A stretch of DNA of 64,000 nt from Parapedobacter luteus. GTDB lineage: Bacteria; Bacteroidota; Bacteroidia; Sphingobacteriales; Sphingobacteriaceae. The translations under genes were made by a program, and so were the position numbers. Position 1 is the stretch's first letter. Each line of letters opens with the position of its first letter. Below the pieces are notes generated by a model. It was not told where the DNA came from. It did no database searches and saw only the letters and a list, made by a program, of their open reading frames with translations. Positions 1-8,263 of this stretch are shown piece after piece. Location of the stretch: assembly GCF_900168055.1 (NCBI RefSeq), contig NZ_FUYS01000001.1:310001-374000 (forward strand), written 5' to 3'.

Positions 1-520
1 CGCCGATGATGCTGTTGGGGTCATCTTTAGCCGCTGCAAGCGATGAGATTAACTGCTTTTTGAGCTTATCGAGTTCTGATTGCGGGAATGCCGGGTTAAA
101 CAGTACATCGGCAAACAGTTCGAGCAGTTGGTCGTTGTACTTTTTTAACGACGAGGCACTTGCTGAGGTGGATGACACGCTGATGCGTGCGCCGATACGG
201 TCGATGGCCTCGTCGAGCTCGTCTTTGGCACGTGTCGTGGTGCCCCCCGTGAGCATGTCGCCGGCGAGGGAAGTAAGCCCCGCTTTGTCACCTTCGAGGA
301 TGGCATCGCGGTCCAGCACGAGCGAATAGGTGACCCGTGGTAACTTGTGGTTTTCCACGACAAACACTTTCAGGCCGTTATCCAGTGTGAAGGTGACCGG
401 ATCGCCGATGTTGATTTGCGGGGCGGGGCCAGGTTCGGGATACTTGCTGCGGTCTACCTGAGCGAAGGCTGTGGTACAGGCGCCTACCAAAGCCAATAGA
501 TATATGCTGATTTTCTTCAT
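1..520 (-). CDS. M16 family peptidase subunit lacking the zinc motif (partial)
   Basis: This gene runs off the left edge; the first 173 residues are visible. It begins MKKISIYLLALVGACTTAFAQ, a signal peptide, so the product is exported to the periplasm. The domain then reads like an M16 (insulinase/pitrilysin) N-terminal domain (FTLDNGLKVFVVENHKLPRV), but where the catalytic subunit has HxxEH this one has LAGDM, so it should be the non-catalytic partner. M16 peptidases of this type commonly work as heterodimers of a zinc-binding and a non-zinc subunit. It lies 25 bases downstream of the catalytic subunit on the same strand, which fits an operon. The C-terminal part is not visible. Confidence 0.9.
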   Translation of the reverse strand, partial: MKKISIYLLALVGACTTAFAQVDRSKYPEPGPAPQINIGDPVTFTLDNGLKVFVVENHKLPRVTYSLVLDRDAILEGDKAGLTSLAGDMLTGGTTTRAKDELDEAIDRIGARISVSSTSASASSLKKYNDQLLELFADVLFNPAFPQSELDKLKKQLISSLAAAKDDPNSIIG

Positions 521-545
521 ATTGTTGATTCGTTGAAATAAGCGG

Positions 546-1883
546 TTATTGTTTTGGTTCTTCAGATTTCGGCAGGTAATACAATACAACGCGGCCAGAT
601 TTGGCCAAGTACTGTTGCGCTACCCGTTGGATATCTTCACGAGTCACCTTATTGTATTTTGCCATCTCGTGGTTTATCTCATCGGCGTTGCCGAAAAAGG
701 TCTTCGCTTCGGCAAGGCTTTCCGCAATGCCGGCAACGGACGCATGACGGCTTACTACGGAGTTTTCCACTTGTGCTTGCAACTTCTGGAAGTCGCGTTC
801 GGATATGCCATTGGCGATGACTTTTTCAATCTGCTCATCCAGTGCATGCTGCAACGAGTCTGCCGATACGCCCATATTGGCTATGGCATAGGTGAGAAAC
901 ACGCCACCGTCTTCCAGGTCGAGCGGAAATGCGGCTACGCCCACAGCCTTCTGTTGTTTATCCACGACCTCCTTGGTCAGCAGCGAGCTGTTACCTCCGG
1001 TGAGGTAGGTCGAGAGCATACTCAGCGCATAAGAATCCTGGTGTTTCTTGGGCGGTAGGTTATAGGCCAGGATGACCGCAGGTAATTGGATATTGTCGTA
1101 TACAATGTCGCGTATTTCTTGCGTGCGTTTGGGTTCGGTCACATTGGGTCGGTTGATGGTGCCGGTACCGGCCGGTATTTCGGAGAAGTACTTCCGCACC
1201 CAAGCTTCGGTTTGCGCATAGTCGATGTCGCCAGCGATAGAAAGCACCGCATTGTTGGGTACATAATAAGTCCGGTAAAACTGCATGAATTCGTCCAATG
1301 TAGCGGCATTCAGGTGATCAAGTGAGCCGATGACCGGCCAATTATAGGGGTGCACCTGGTGCGAACGTTTGAAGGTTTCGCGCAGGATGGTGCCATATGG
1401 CTGGTTGTCATAACGTTGCCGCATCTCTTCTTTCACCACGCTACGCTGGGTTTCCACGCCGACGGTATCGATTTTGGCGTGTAGCATGCGCTCACTTTCC
1501 ATGTAGAGTGCAGTTTCGAGGTAGTTCGCCGGTACAACTTCATGATAATACGTGATGTCGTTTGAGGTATAGGCGTTGAGTGTACCACCAATGGACTCGA
1601 TTTTTTTCATGTATTCGCCGCGTCCGATGTTTTCCGTGCCTTCAAAGAGCAGATGCTCAAAGAAGTGCGCAAATCCGGTCCGTTGGGGGTCTTCATTTTT
1701 GGAACCCACATGGTACATGACTGAGACTGCTACAATTGGTGTGGTATTGTCCCGGTGCATGAGCACGGTGAGGCCGTTGTCAAGCTTGAATTCCTTGAAT
1801 TCAATGCGGTTTTGCGCATCTGCTACAACTCCGTTGCACAGCAACAGGCCGACAAGTGCGGTGATTGATAGAGCTTTCTTCAT
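546..1883 (-). CDS. M16 family zinc metallopeptidase (catalytic subunit)
   Basis: A 445-residue exported zinc peptidase. Residues 1-24 form a signal peptide ending in ADAQ. The inverted zinc motif HFFEH lies at residues 73-77 (H73, E76, H77), followed by the expected downstream acidic region (VKEEMRQRYDN). The PF00675 and PF05193 domains account for the full length, which is normal for the small-subunit type. The gene that follows on the same strand encodes the non-zinc partner, so the pair probably forms a periplasmic or outer-membrane-associated processing peptidase. The substrate cannot be told from sequence. Confidence 0.93.
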   Translation of the reverse strand: MKKALSITALVGLLLCNGVVADAQNRIEFKEFKLDNGLTVLMHRDNTTPIVAVSVMYHVGSKNEDPQRTGFAHFFEHLLFEGTENIGRGEYMKKIESIGGTLNAYTSNDITYYHEVVPANYLETALYMESERMLHAKIDTVGVETQRSVVKEEMRQRYDNQPYGTILRETFKRSHQVHPYNWPVIGSLDHLNAATLDEFMQFYRTYYVPNNAVLSIAGDIDYAQTEAWVRKYFSEIPAGTGTINRPNVTEPKRTQEIRDIVYDNIQLPAVILAYNLPPKKHQDSYALSMLSTYLTGGNSSLLTKEVVDKQQKAVGVAAFPLDLEDGGVFLTYAIANMGVSADSLQHALDEQIEKVIANGISERDFQKLQAQVENSVVSRHASVAGIAESLAEAKTFFGNADEINHEMAKYNKVTREDIQRVAQQYLAKSGRVVLYYLPKSEEPKQ

Positions 1884-2044
1884 ATGTGATTATGTGGTTA
1901 AAGAACTTATTGCGTCGACTAACGTCATGCAAGTTTACCATTCTTGGATGAAAAAAGCAGGCTTGTTGTTACATTTTTTGTATAACTACAGGTTTTAAGT
2001 ACTGGGGTCAATAGGCTGCTTACTGCTGTCTTAGCAACGATACG

Positions 2045-2120
2045 GATGAATCCGGGTTTAGCCACCTATGATCCACGTATAAGCCACGTATAATCCACCT
2101 ATCTGCCACGTTTCTCAAGG
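2045..2120. repeat. 11-bp phased tandem array with conserved head (copy 1)
   Basis: The head GATGAATCCGGGTT (from 2045) is followed by the motif CCAC starting at 2062, 2073, 2084, 2095 and 2106, exactly 11 bases apart. Written from 2066 the units are N-TA-N8: CTATGATCCAC, GTATAAGCCAC, GTATAATCCAC, CTATCTGCCAC, then a decayed GTTTCTCAAGG. The period is close to one turn of B-DNA and is not a multiple of three, so it is not coding. A second array with the same head and period lies at 36148-36302. Confidence 0.85.
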
Positions 2121-2617
2121 CTTCGTCGCTTGGAGCATGGTCGGGTTATCCTTACCCAAAAGGCGGCTGATTAGGGGTGTGAGGTGTTGCTGTCACGGGC
2201 AGTTGCCCTGTTTGTCCGTTTGGTGTACCACCATTGGCGAATGCGATGTACCAACGGTGCGAGAGATGGCACAGATTGGCGGCGGAGATAACAAGCTAAT
2301 TTACAACCTTAGTTTTTATTTATTTGCTATTGGTTATTATCTTCGAGTACTTCTGACCCTCAGATTGACACGTTGAACCATTTCATACATCTATTTCGCT
2401 CCAACGCTTAAAATGCTTTAAAGCAGCGTTCGTCCACTGGAAGTTTGTTGTTGTGCAGGTTTTGCTTGTTATTTTTACATCATCATTCCCTTAATAAATT
2501 GTAATCTATTGGTGTGCCTTTTTTCAGGAAAAGTGCTGAAAGGGCAATCAGCAGGCAGCGCAGCTTACTATGTGGGGAAGCGCAGGAAACCATGGCCCCA
2601 CCCTACCGGAAGTAGAA

Positions 2618-2648
2618 TTGAAAATTAACATCTTTTGAACTAAGTTTG
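2618..2648 (+). promoter_or_regulatory. Bacteroidota-type promoter of the FecI-like sigma gene
   Basis: TTG at 2618-2620, a 20-base spacer, then TAAGTTTG at 2641-2648 match the housekeeping promoter consensus of this phylum. Transcription would begin near 2654. This rules out a TTG start at 2646 and supports the ATG at 2673. Confidence 0.7.
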
Positions 2649-2672
2649 TCAACAATAACGCTTCAACCAAAG

Positions 2673-3269
2673 ATGTCCAAATTTTCGCGATATACGGAAG
2701 AGCAGCTGGTTAACCTAATAAGAGATGGCGATGAGGCTGCATTTACGGCGATGTATGACAAATACAAGGAGCGGTTAGCGGCCAGGTTATTGCAGTTGGT
2801 TTGCAACGAGGCCTATGCCGAGGAGCTGCTGCAAGATGTGTTCCTGAAAATTTGGGAAGGACGTGCGCAACTTAATCCCGGCCTGTCGTTCAAGGCTTAC
2901 CTCTACCGCATCACGACCAATACGGCCTTCAACTTCATGAAACGGGCCAGTAAGGAGCGGGACATTCTGGCGCAGATTATCCAGTCGTCTACTGAATTAT
3001 ACAATCACATAGAGGCTGATTTATTCCGGAAGGAAAATCAACGTCTGATCGATCGGATCCTAACTGGGTTATCTGCCCAATGTAGACAGGTGTTTGTCGC
3101 CGTCAAACTGGATGGGCTAAGTCACAACGAAGCCGCCGAGCGCTTTGGGATATCAACGCATACCGTAAATAATCACCTGCAGAAAGGCACACGCTACCTG
3201 AAGGGTTATCTCAAATCATCCGGTGGCTTACCGCTGCTGCTGGTGTTGTATTTATTTTCATCTGTCTAA
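2673..3269 (+). CDS. FecI-type ECF RNA polymerase sigma factor
   Basis: A 198-residue ECF sigma-70 factor. Region 2 (LIRDGDEAAFTAMYDKYKERL through YRITTNTAFNFMK) and region 4 (LTGLSAQCRQVFVAVKLDG and the helix-turn-helix SHNEAAERFGISTHTVNNHL) are both clear. The C-terminus ends in a hydrophobic tail (LPLLLVLYLFSSV), common in PUL-linked Bacteroidota sigma factors. It is followed by a FecR-type anti-sigma gene and an STN-domain SusC, the classic cell-surface signalling arrangement, so it most likely activates PUL 1. The ATG at 2673 was chosen because the alternative TTG at 2646 lies inside the promoter. Confidence 0.92.
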   Translation: MSKFSRYTEEQLVNLIRDGDEAAFTAMYDKYKERLAARLLQLVCNEAYAEELLQDVFLKIWEGRAQLNPGLSFKAYLYRITTNTAFNFMKRASKERDILAQIIQSSTELYNHIEADLFRKENQRLIDRILTGLSAQCRQVFVAVKLDGLSHNEAAERFGISTHTVNNHLQKGTRYLKGYLKSSGGLPLLLVLYLFSSV

Positions 3270-3294
3270 ATTTTTCTTCAATGGCGATGAAGCT

Positions 3295-3339
3295 GTCATG
3301 GTTTAATCATACCATCGTGTGATTTTTGAAAACCATGAC
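3295..3339. terminator. Inverted repeat between sigma and anti-sigma genes
   Basis: GTCATGGTTT at 3295-3304 is perfectly complementary to AAACCATGAC at 3330-3339, with a 25-base loop. A smaller hairpin, ATGGT/ACCAT (3298-3315), competes with it. There is no strong T tract, so it may be an attenuator, an mRNA stabiliser or a protein-binding site rather than a simple terminator. Confidence 0.45.
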
Positions 3340-3421
3340 GGTTTCATAAAAAATATTTGGGTTCGAGTAGCTGTTTTTTCCGTGCCACTTGTATTAGGAC
3401 AAAACAAAGAGGGCGTTGGCG

Positions 3422-4609
3422 ATGGAACAAGATATCAAGCACCTATTCGAACGGTACCTTAAGGGCGAGTGCAGCGCGGACGAAATTGCGCGTCTATATG
3501 CATATTTTGGCTTAGAAGCCAATGAGATGCTGCTGAAAGCGTACATTACACGTATGCTCGACAGCGACGACGATACCCCGCGGGCCTTGGCATACCAAGC
3601 CCGAAAAGTTGCCGATCGTGCGGGCATCCGGTTACAGGAACGGTTGGCCCGTCAATCAACCCCGACTTCCAACCGCAGTCGACGCGTGCGCCGGTGGCTC
3701 CCCTATGCCGCGGCTGTGGTAATCTTCTTTGTTGTCGGGTGGCTAATGATGAATAGCCGTTGGTCGTCAGACAGTGCTCACGTCATTGTTTCTAATGAAG
3801 ATATTCCGCCGGCAGCTAACCGTGCTATATTGACCCTTGCCGATGGCCGTTCGATTGATTTGAGCGAAGCGCAGTCGGGAATTGTTGTTGGAGACGGAAT
3901 TAGGTATTTAGATGGCTCTGCGGTCTCGGGTTTGGCGCAGGACACCGGCATGTCCCTATCCACTCCCAAAGGCGGAACGTATCAAATCACCTTGCCCGAC
4001 GGGTCCAACGTGTGGCTCAATTCAGCATCTACGTTAAAATATCCGAAGCGTTTTGATGACGACGAGCGTGTCGTGGAACTGGAAGGCGAAGCCTATTTCT
4101 CCGTGGCACAGCTAAAGGAAAAGACGGGTAAGCGAAACATACCCTTCAAGGTGTTGTCTGCAGGACAGGTCGTTGAAGTCTTGGGTACTGAGTTCAATAT
4201 TTCGTCATATAAGGATGAACCGATGATTGAGACCACGTTGGTAGAGGGGAGTGTCCGGGTAGTCACTACCCTTGGTAGGCGCACATCGTTGGTGCTTGCG
4301 CCGGGCGAACAGGCAAGTTTGTCGGGCACAGGCGTGCTAAACAGCGCTAAGGCAAACCTTAAAAAAGAGTTGGCGTGGCAGTCTGGCATATTTTATTTCG
4401 AGGAGACCAGTCTCGTCGAACTGATGCGACAAGTTAGCCGGTGGTATGATGTCGATATTCAGTACGTAGGTGACGTGCCGCAGGAATCGTATAGCGGGTT
4501 GATGAGCCGCTATGTTTCACTCAAGACATTACTCGAATTCTTAAATGAATCCTCGGCTCAGTTTACCTTACGTGGCCGTACAGTAATCATCCAATCTGAA
4601 ACTTATTAA
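3422..4609 (+). CDS. FecR-type anti-sigma factor with DUF4974 domain
   Basis: A 395-residue inner-membrane anti-sigma regulator. The cytoplasmic N-terminal helical part (about residues 1-88) should bind the sigma factor; one transmembrane helix follows (PYAAAVVIFFVVGWLMM, about 94-110). The periplasmic FecR domain contains the typical stretch TPKGGTYQITLPDGSNVWLN, and the C-terminal DUF4974 domain begins near GIFYFEETSLVELM. It would sense the signal relayed by the STN domain of the SusC encoded next. The upstream TTG at 3416 was rejected in favour of the ATG at 3422. Confidence 0.93.
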   Translation: MEQDIKHLFERYLKGECSADEIARLYAYFGLEANEMLLKAYITRMLDSDDDTPRALAYQARKVADRAGIRLQERLARQSTPTSNRSRRVRRWLPYAAAVVIFFVVGWLMMNSRWSSDSAHVIVSNEDIPPAANRAILTLADGRSIDLSEAQSGIVVGDGIRYLDGSAVSGLAQDTGMSLSTPKGGTYQITLPDGSNVWLNSASTLKYPKRFDDDERVVELEGEAYFSVAQLKEKTGKRNIPFKVLSAGQVVEVLGTEFNISSYKDEPMIETTLVEGSVRVVTTLGRRTSLVLAPGEQASLSGTGVLNSAKANLKKELAWQSGIFYFEETSLVELMRQVSRWYDVDIQYVGDVPQESYSGLMSRYVSLKTLLEFLNESSAQFTLRGRTVIIQSETY

Positions 4610-4828
4610 TTTTTATTTATACGTTAATCAGTAAACCAACAGCTATGAACAGAAAACCTACTTAGTCTTACGGACGAAAAAAACAAACAGGGAAGTGTCG
4701 GAACCACCCCCCTGTTGCGTTTGGATAAGTCATTTTAAACCGGAGTTAACAGTTTATTACAAACCTACCCGAACACAAACTTAAGAAAAGTTCTTTGGTT
4801 TGCGTGCGCGGTATAAAAAAAGAAGTTA

Positions 4829-7800
4829 ATGCGAGTCACGCCTCTTTCGCGTACCAAAGCGAACGAACAGCTAAGTCTTTTATTCTTGGTTATGAAAATA
4901 ACTACAGCTTTGTTACTTTTAGGAGCACTGCATGTCAGCGCTCATTCTGTGTCACAAACCATTACCCTCACCGCCAAAGACCAACCTATCAGGCAAATCT
5001 TTGAAGCGATCTATGAACAAACCCAATTTGGCGTTATCTATAACGACCAACAGATCAATGCCAACCAGAAAATTACGGTGGTTGCACATCAAATGCCATT
5101 GGAAGCGTTTCTGAACGAAATATTGGTCCCAAGGAACCTGTCTTATCGAATTAAGGAACAAACGATTTTCGTGCAGGAAGGTGTAGTGGATAAAATGCAG
5201 GGAAACGTCTCGGCGCCAGTGAAAATTGCGCAGCAAACGGTGGGAGGAATAGTCACAGACGAACAAGGGCAGCCGCTGGGCGGGGTCACCGTAAGTGTCA
5301 AGGGAACCGCTTCGGCCACTACCACCGATGAGGCTGGTAAATACCGTTTGACAGTCTCCGGCCCGGAAAGTGTGTTGGTATTTACGATTGTCGGCTACAA
5401 GCATATGGAGGTTGCGGTAGGAGCGAAGTCAACGATTGATGTTTCAATGGACGAGTCCGTCAGTGATTTGGATGAAGTGGTCATCGTCGGGTATGGTGCG
5501 CAGCGGAGAGCCAATGTCACGGGCTCAGTTGCTACGGTAAAGGGAGACGTGTTGAAACGTAATCCGTCAGCAAGCACCGTAAATACGCTTGCCGGGCGCT
5601 TGCCCGGGCTCGTCATGAAACAGACCAGCGGTCAGCCCGGGTTTGATGCATCACGATTCAATATCCGCAACTTTGGAGCGGCGTTGGTTATTGTCGACGG
5701 AGTTGAACAATCCTTTAATAACATCAATCCCGAAGAGATTGAGTCAATATCGGTGTTGAAAGATGCGTCTGCAGCGATATATGGTGCGCGTGCCGGCAAC
5801 GGTGTTATATTGGTGACTACTAAACGAGGCAGTACCCAAGCGCCCACTATATCCGTAAATTCATTGGTTACCGGGCAATCGTTTACGAATTTCCCTAAAC
5901 CGGTCAATGCCTGGCAATATGCCACGCTGTATCGCGAAGCGCAAATGAATGCGGGCATCCCTGAGCCGCAAGTAAAGTTCAGTGACGAGGATATTGAAAA
6001 GTACCGGGCCGGAACAGACCCACAATACCCCGATACGGATTGGATGAGCATCATCATGCGGTCGCTTGCCTTGCAACAACAGCATAATCTGTCCGTTTCC
6101 GGCGGGACGGATAAGACTAAATACTACGCCTTTTTGAATTACCTGGGGCAGGATGGAATGTTTAAGGGTGGAAACACAGGCTACTCCCGATACAACGTTC
6201 GGTCGAACCTGGATATCGAAGTCACCCCTTCGCTTACCGTATCATTAGATCTTTCGGGTATCAAAGAGATGGTCAGTCAGTCATCCCGCCCCGCGTCAGA
6301 AGTGTGGTTCTGGATGGACTTTTTTGACAGCAGACCAACAGCCCCCGCAGCTTATCCAGACCCGACGAAGGTGCCGAACATTTCCCCCGGCCCTTATAAT
6401 GCGATCATCAACACCCATGAAGATATCGGAGAGTATTCTAAGGGAGCAAAAAGCTATTATAACGGCGCGTTGACCCTCAATTATAACGTGAAACAGGTTG
6501 AAGGGCTGGATTTTAGGTTAAAGCTCAATTACTACAATGAGGGCATTGAACAAAAAATCTGGCGTAAGCAAGCAGAGATTTGGAACTATGATTACGAAAC
6601 CGATACCTATAGTTTGCACGGCACATCGGAGCCAACACAGCTTAATCAAACGTACGATGATAACCAAATCATCACGGGGCAGCTTTCGGCTAACTACCAC
6701 CGCACGTTCAACGAACGGCACGCAGTGGATGGTTTGTTGTTGTTTGAGGCCATAGACTATGCCGGACGAAATTTCTCTGCATTTCGCCAGCACTATATCT
6801 CAACGGCTATAGACCAGCTGTTTGCCGGAGGGACTGTGGATCAAAGGTCCAACGGATCGGCCAGCCAGTCGGGTCGCAAAAGTCTCGTCGGCCGGATCAA
6901 CTACGGTTTTCAAAACAAGTATTTAGCTGAAGCAACTGTACGGTATGACGGGTCTCCTAATTTCCCGGCAGACCGACGCTGGGGGTTCTTCCCCAGTTTA
7001 TCCCTGGGTTGGCGGATGTCTGAAGAGGCATTTATTAAAGACCATGTTTCGTGGATTGATCACCTCAAAGTGCGTGGTAGTATCAGTCAGATGGGGTACG
7101 ACAATGTCGCTGCCTACCAGTATTTGACGGGGTTCCGCTTCTCCGGTATTTACGTGGTAGATGGAGAGGAGGTGCCTGCTTTGGTCACTTCCGGCCTCCC
7201 CAATCCCAACATAACTTGGGAGACGATGACACTGTCAAACTTGGGTGTTGAACTGGCTGTGCTCGGCGGCAAAATTTATACCGAAGCAGACCTTTTCAGG
7301 CGTTTGCGGGAAGACATGCTGGGAAGCAGGGTCGCATCACTGCCCAATACTTTCGGGGCAAGCCTGCCGAGTGAAAATATAAACAGCCAGATCGCCCGAG
7401 GGTTTGAGCTCCAGTTGGGATCCAGGGGGACAAGTGGTCGTTTTCGATATGATATCAGCGCCAATATGTCGCTTGCCAGATCGTGGTGGAAACATTATGA
7501 CGAGGTCGTGTATACAGATGAGGATGAAATCCGTATCCGTAAACGGACCGGTCAACGCACCGATATCGGTTTCGGGTACAAAAGCGATGGGCTGTTTACC
7601 AGCCAGGAAGAGATCGATAATCTGCCGTATGATATGGATGGACAAGCGAATAGCACGTTGAGTCCCGGAGATATCAAATTAGTCGATCTCAACAACGATG
7701 GCAAAATCGATTGGCGAGATCAAACTATTATCAACAACGGGGGGACGCCGCACATCATGTATGGGCTCAATATGGATTTCCAGTATGGGAATTTTGACCT

Positions 7801-8230
7801 AAGCGTACTTTTTCAGGGTGCCGCAAATTACACGGTGACGCTCCAACCCGGCAATATCAATATTGATTCGGAAAGAACACCAATGATGGTCATCTGGAAC
7901 GAGCGGTGGACACCGGAAAACAACAATGCCAGTGCCATCATTCCGCGCCAGCGGTTAGGGCAGTCAACCAACAACTGGAATTCTGATTATTGGAACCGCG
8001 ATGCCTCCTATTTAAGGCTGAAGAACCTGTCGTTTGGCTATACCTTTGATTCGAAAGTTCTCCAGCCGATCGGGATAAAAGGCCTTCGTATTTACTTCAC
8101 CGGAGTAAACCTGTGGACGCTAAACCCGCTCCGTAGATATGGACTGGACCCTGAATCTCCCGACGCAACGAGGGGGTGGACGTATCCTATCCAGAAGACC
8201 TACTCATTGGGACTGAATCTAACCTTATAA
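4829..8230 (+). CDS. SusC-family TonB-dependent transporter with STN signalling domain (PUL 1)
   Basis: A 1133-residue outer-membrane transporter. After the signal sequence (core MKITTALLLLGALHVSA) come an STN domain (about residues 45-120), a CarboxypepD_reg-like domain (VGGIVTDEQGQPLGGVTVSV, about 137-222), the SusC hallmark DLDEVVIVGYGAQRRANVTG, the plug, and a 22-strand barrel ending in a C-terminal aromatic-containing strand. SusC proteins import oligosaccharides using TonB energy; the STN domain ties import to the FecR/FecI pair encoded upstream. SusD follows after 33 bases. The ATG at 4829 gives the charged leader usual for this group; the in-frame ATG at 4892 is an alternative start. 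Confidence 0.95.
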   Translation: MRVTPLSRTKANEQLSLLFLVMKITTALLLLGALHVSAHSVSQTITLTAKDQPIRQIFEAIYEQTQFGVIYNDQQINANQKITVVAHQMPLEAFLNEILVPRNLSYRIKEQTIFVQEGVVDKMQGNVSAPVKIAQQTVGGIVTDEQGQPLGGVTVSVKGTASATTTDEAGKYRLTVSGPESVLVFTIVGYKHMEVAVGAKSTIDVSMDESVSDLDEVVIVGYGAQRRANVTGSVATVKGDVLKRNPSASTVNTLAGRLPGLVMKQTSGQPGFDASRFNIRNFGAALVIVDGVEQSFNNINPEEIESISVLKDASAAIYGARAGNGVILVTTKRGSTQAPTISVNSLVTGQSFTNFPKPVNAWQYATLYREAQMNAGIPEPQVKFSDEDIEKYRAGTDPQYPDTDWMSIIMRSLALQQQHNLSVSGGTDKTKYYAFLNYLGQDGMFKGGNTGYSRYNVRSNLDIEVTPSLTVSLDLSGIKEMVSQSSRPASEVWFWMDFFDSRPTAPAAYPDPTKVPNISPGPYNAIINTHEDIGEYSKGAKSYYNGALTLNYNVKQVEGLDFRLKLNYYNEGIEQKIWRKQAEIWNYDYETDTYSLHGTSEPTQLNQTYDDNQIITGQLSANYHRTFNERHAVDGLLLFEAIDYAGRNFSAFRQHYISTAIDQLFAGGTVDQRSNGSASQSGRKSLVGRINYGFQNKYLAEATVRYDGSPNFPADRRWGFFPSLSLGWRMSEEAFIKDHVSWIDHLKVRGSISQMGYDNVAAYQYLTGFRFSGIYVVDGEEVPALVTSGLPNPNITWETMTLSNLGVELAVLGGKIYTEADLFRRLREDMLGSRVASLPNTFGASLPSENINSQIARGFELQLGSRGTSGRFRYDISANMSLARSWWKHYDEVVYTDEDEIRIRKRTGQRTDIGFGYKSDGLFTSQEEIDNLPYDMDGQANSTLSPGDIKLVDLNNDGKIDWRDQTIINNGGTPHIMYGLNMDFQYGNFDLSVLFQGAANYTVTLQPGNINIDSERTPMMVIWNERWTPENNNASAIIPRQRLGQSTNNWNSDYWNRDASYLRLKNLSFGYTFDSKVLQPIGIKGLRIYFTGVNLWTLNPLRRYGLDPESPDATRGWTYPIQKTYSLGLNLTL

Positions 8231-8263
8231 TCCACCTTAATCCAAAAGACATAAGAAGATATC

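Larger units (their letters stand above)
1884..2672. other. Long intergenic region between divergent genes
   Basis: About 790 bases separate the M16 gene (minus strand) from the FecI-type sigma gene (plus strand). No convincing gene is present; the short open frames here have no recognisable protein features. It holds an 11-bp tandem array at 2045-2120 and a good sigma-gene promoter at 2618-2648. The stretch 2121-2600 is unexplained. Confidence 0.6.

Noticed and set aside
2137-2376. Plus-strand open frame of 79 codons in the long gap
   Set aside because: No recognisable protein features, odd composition, and no promoter; it is most likely chance.
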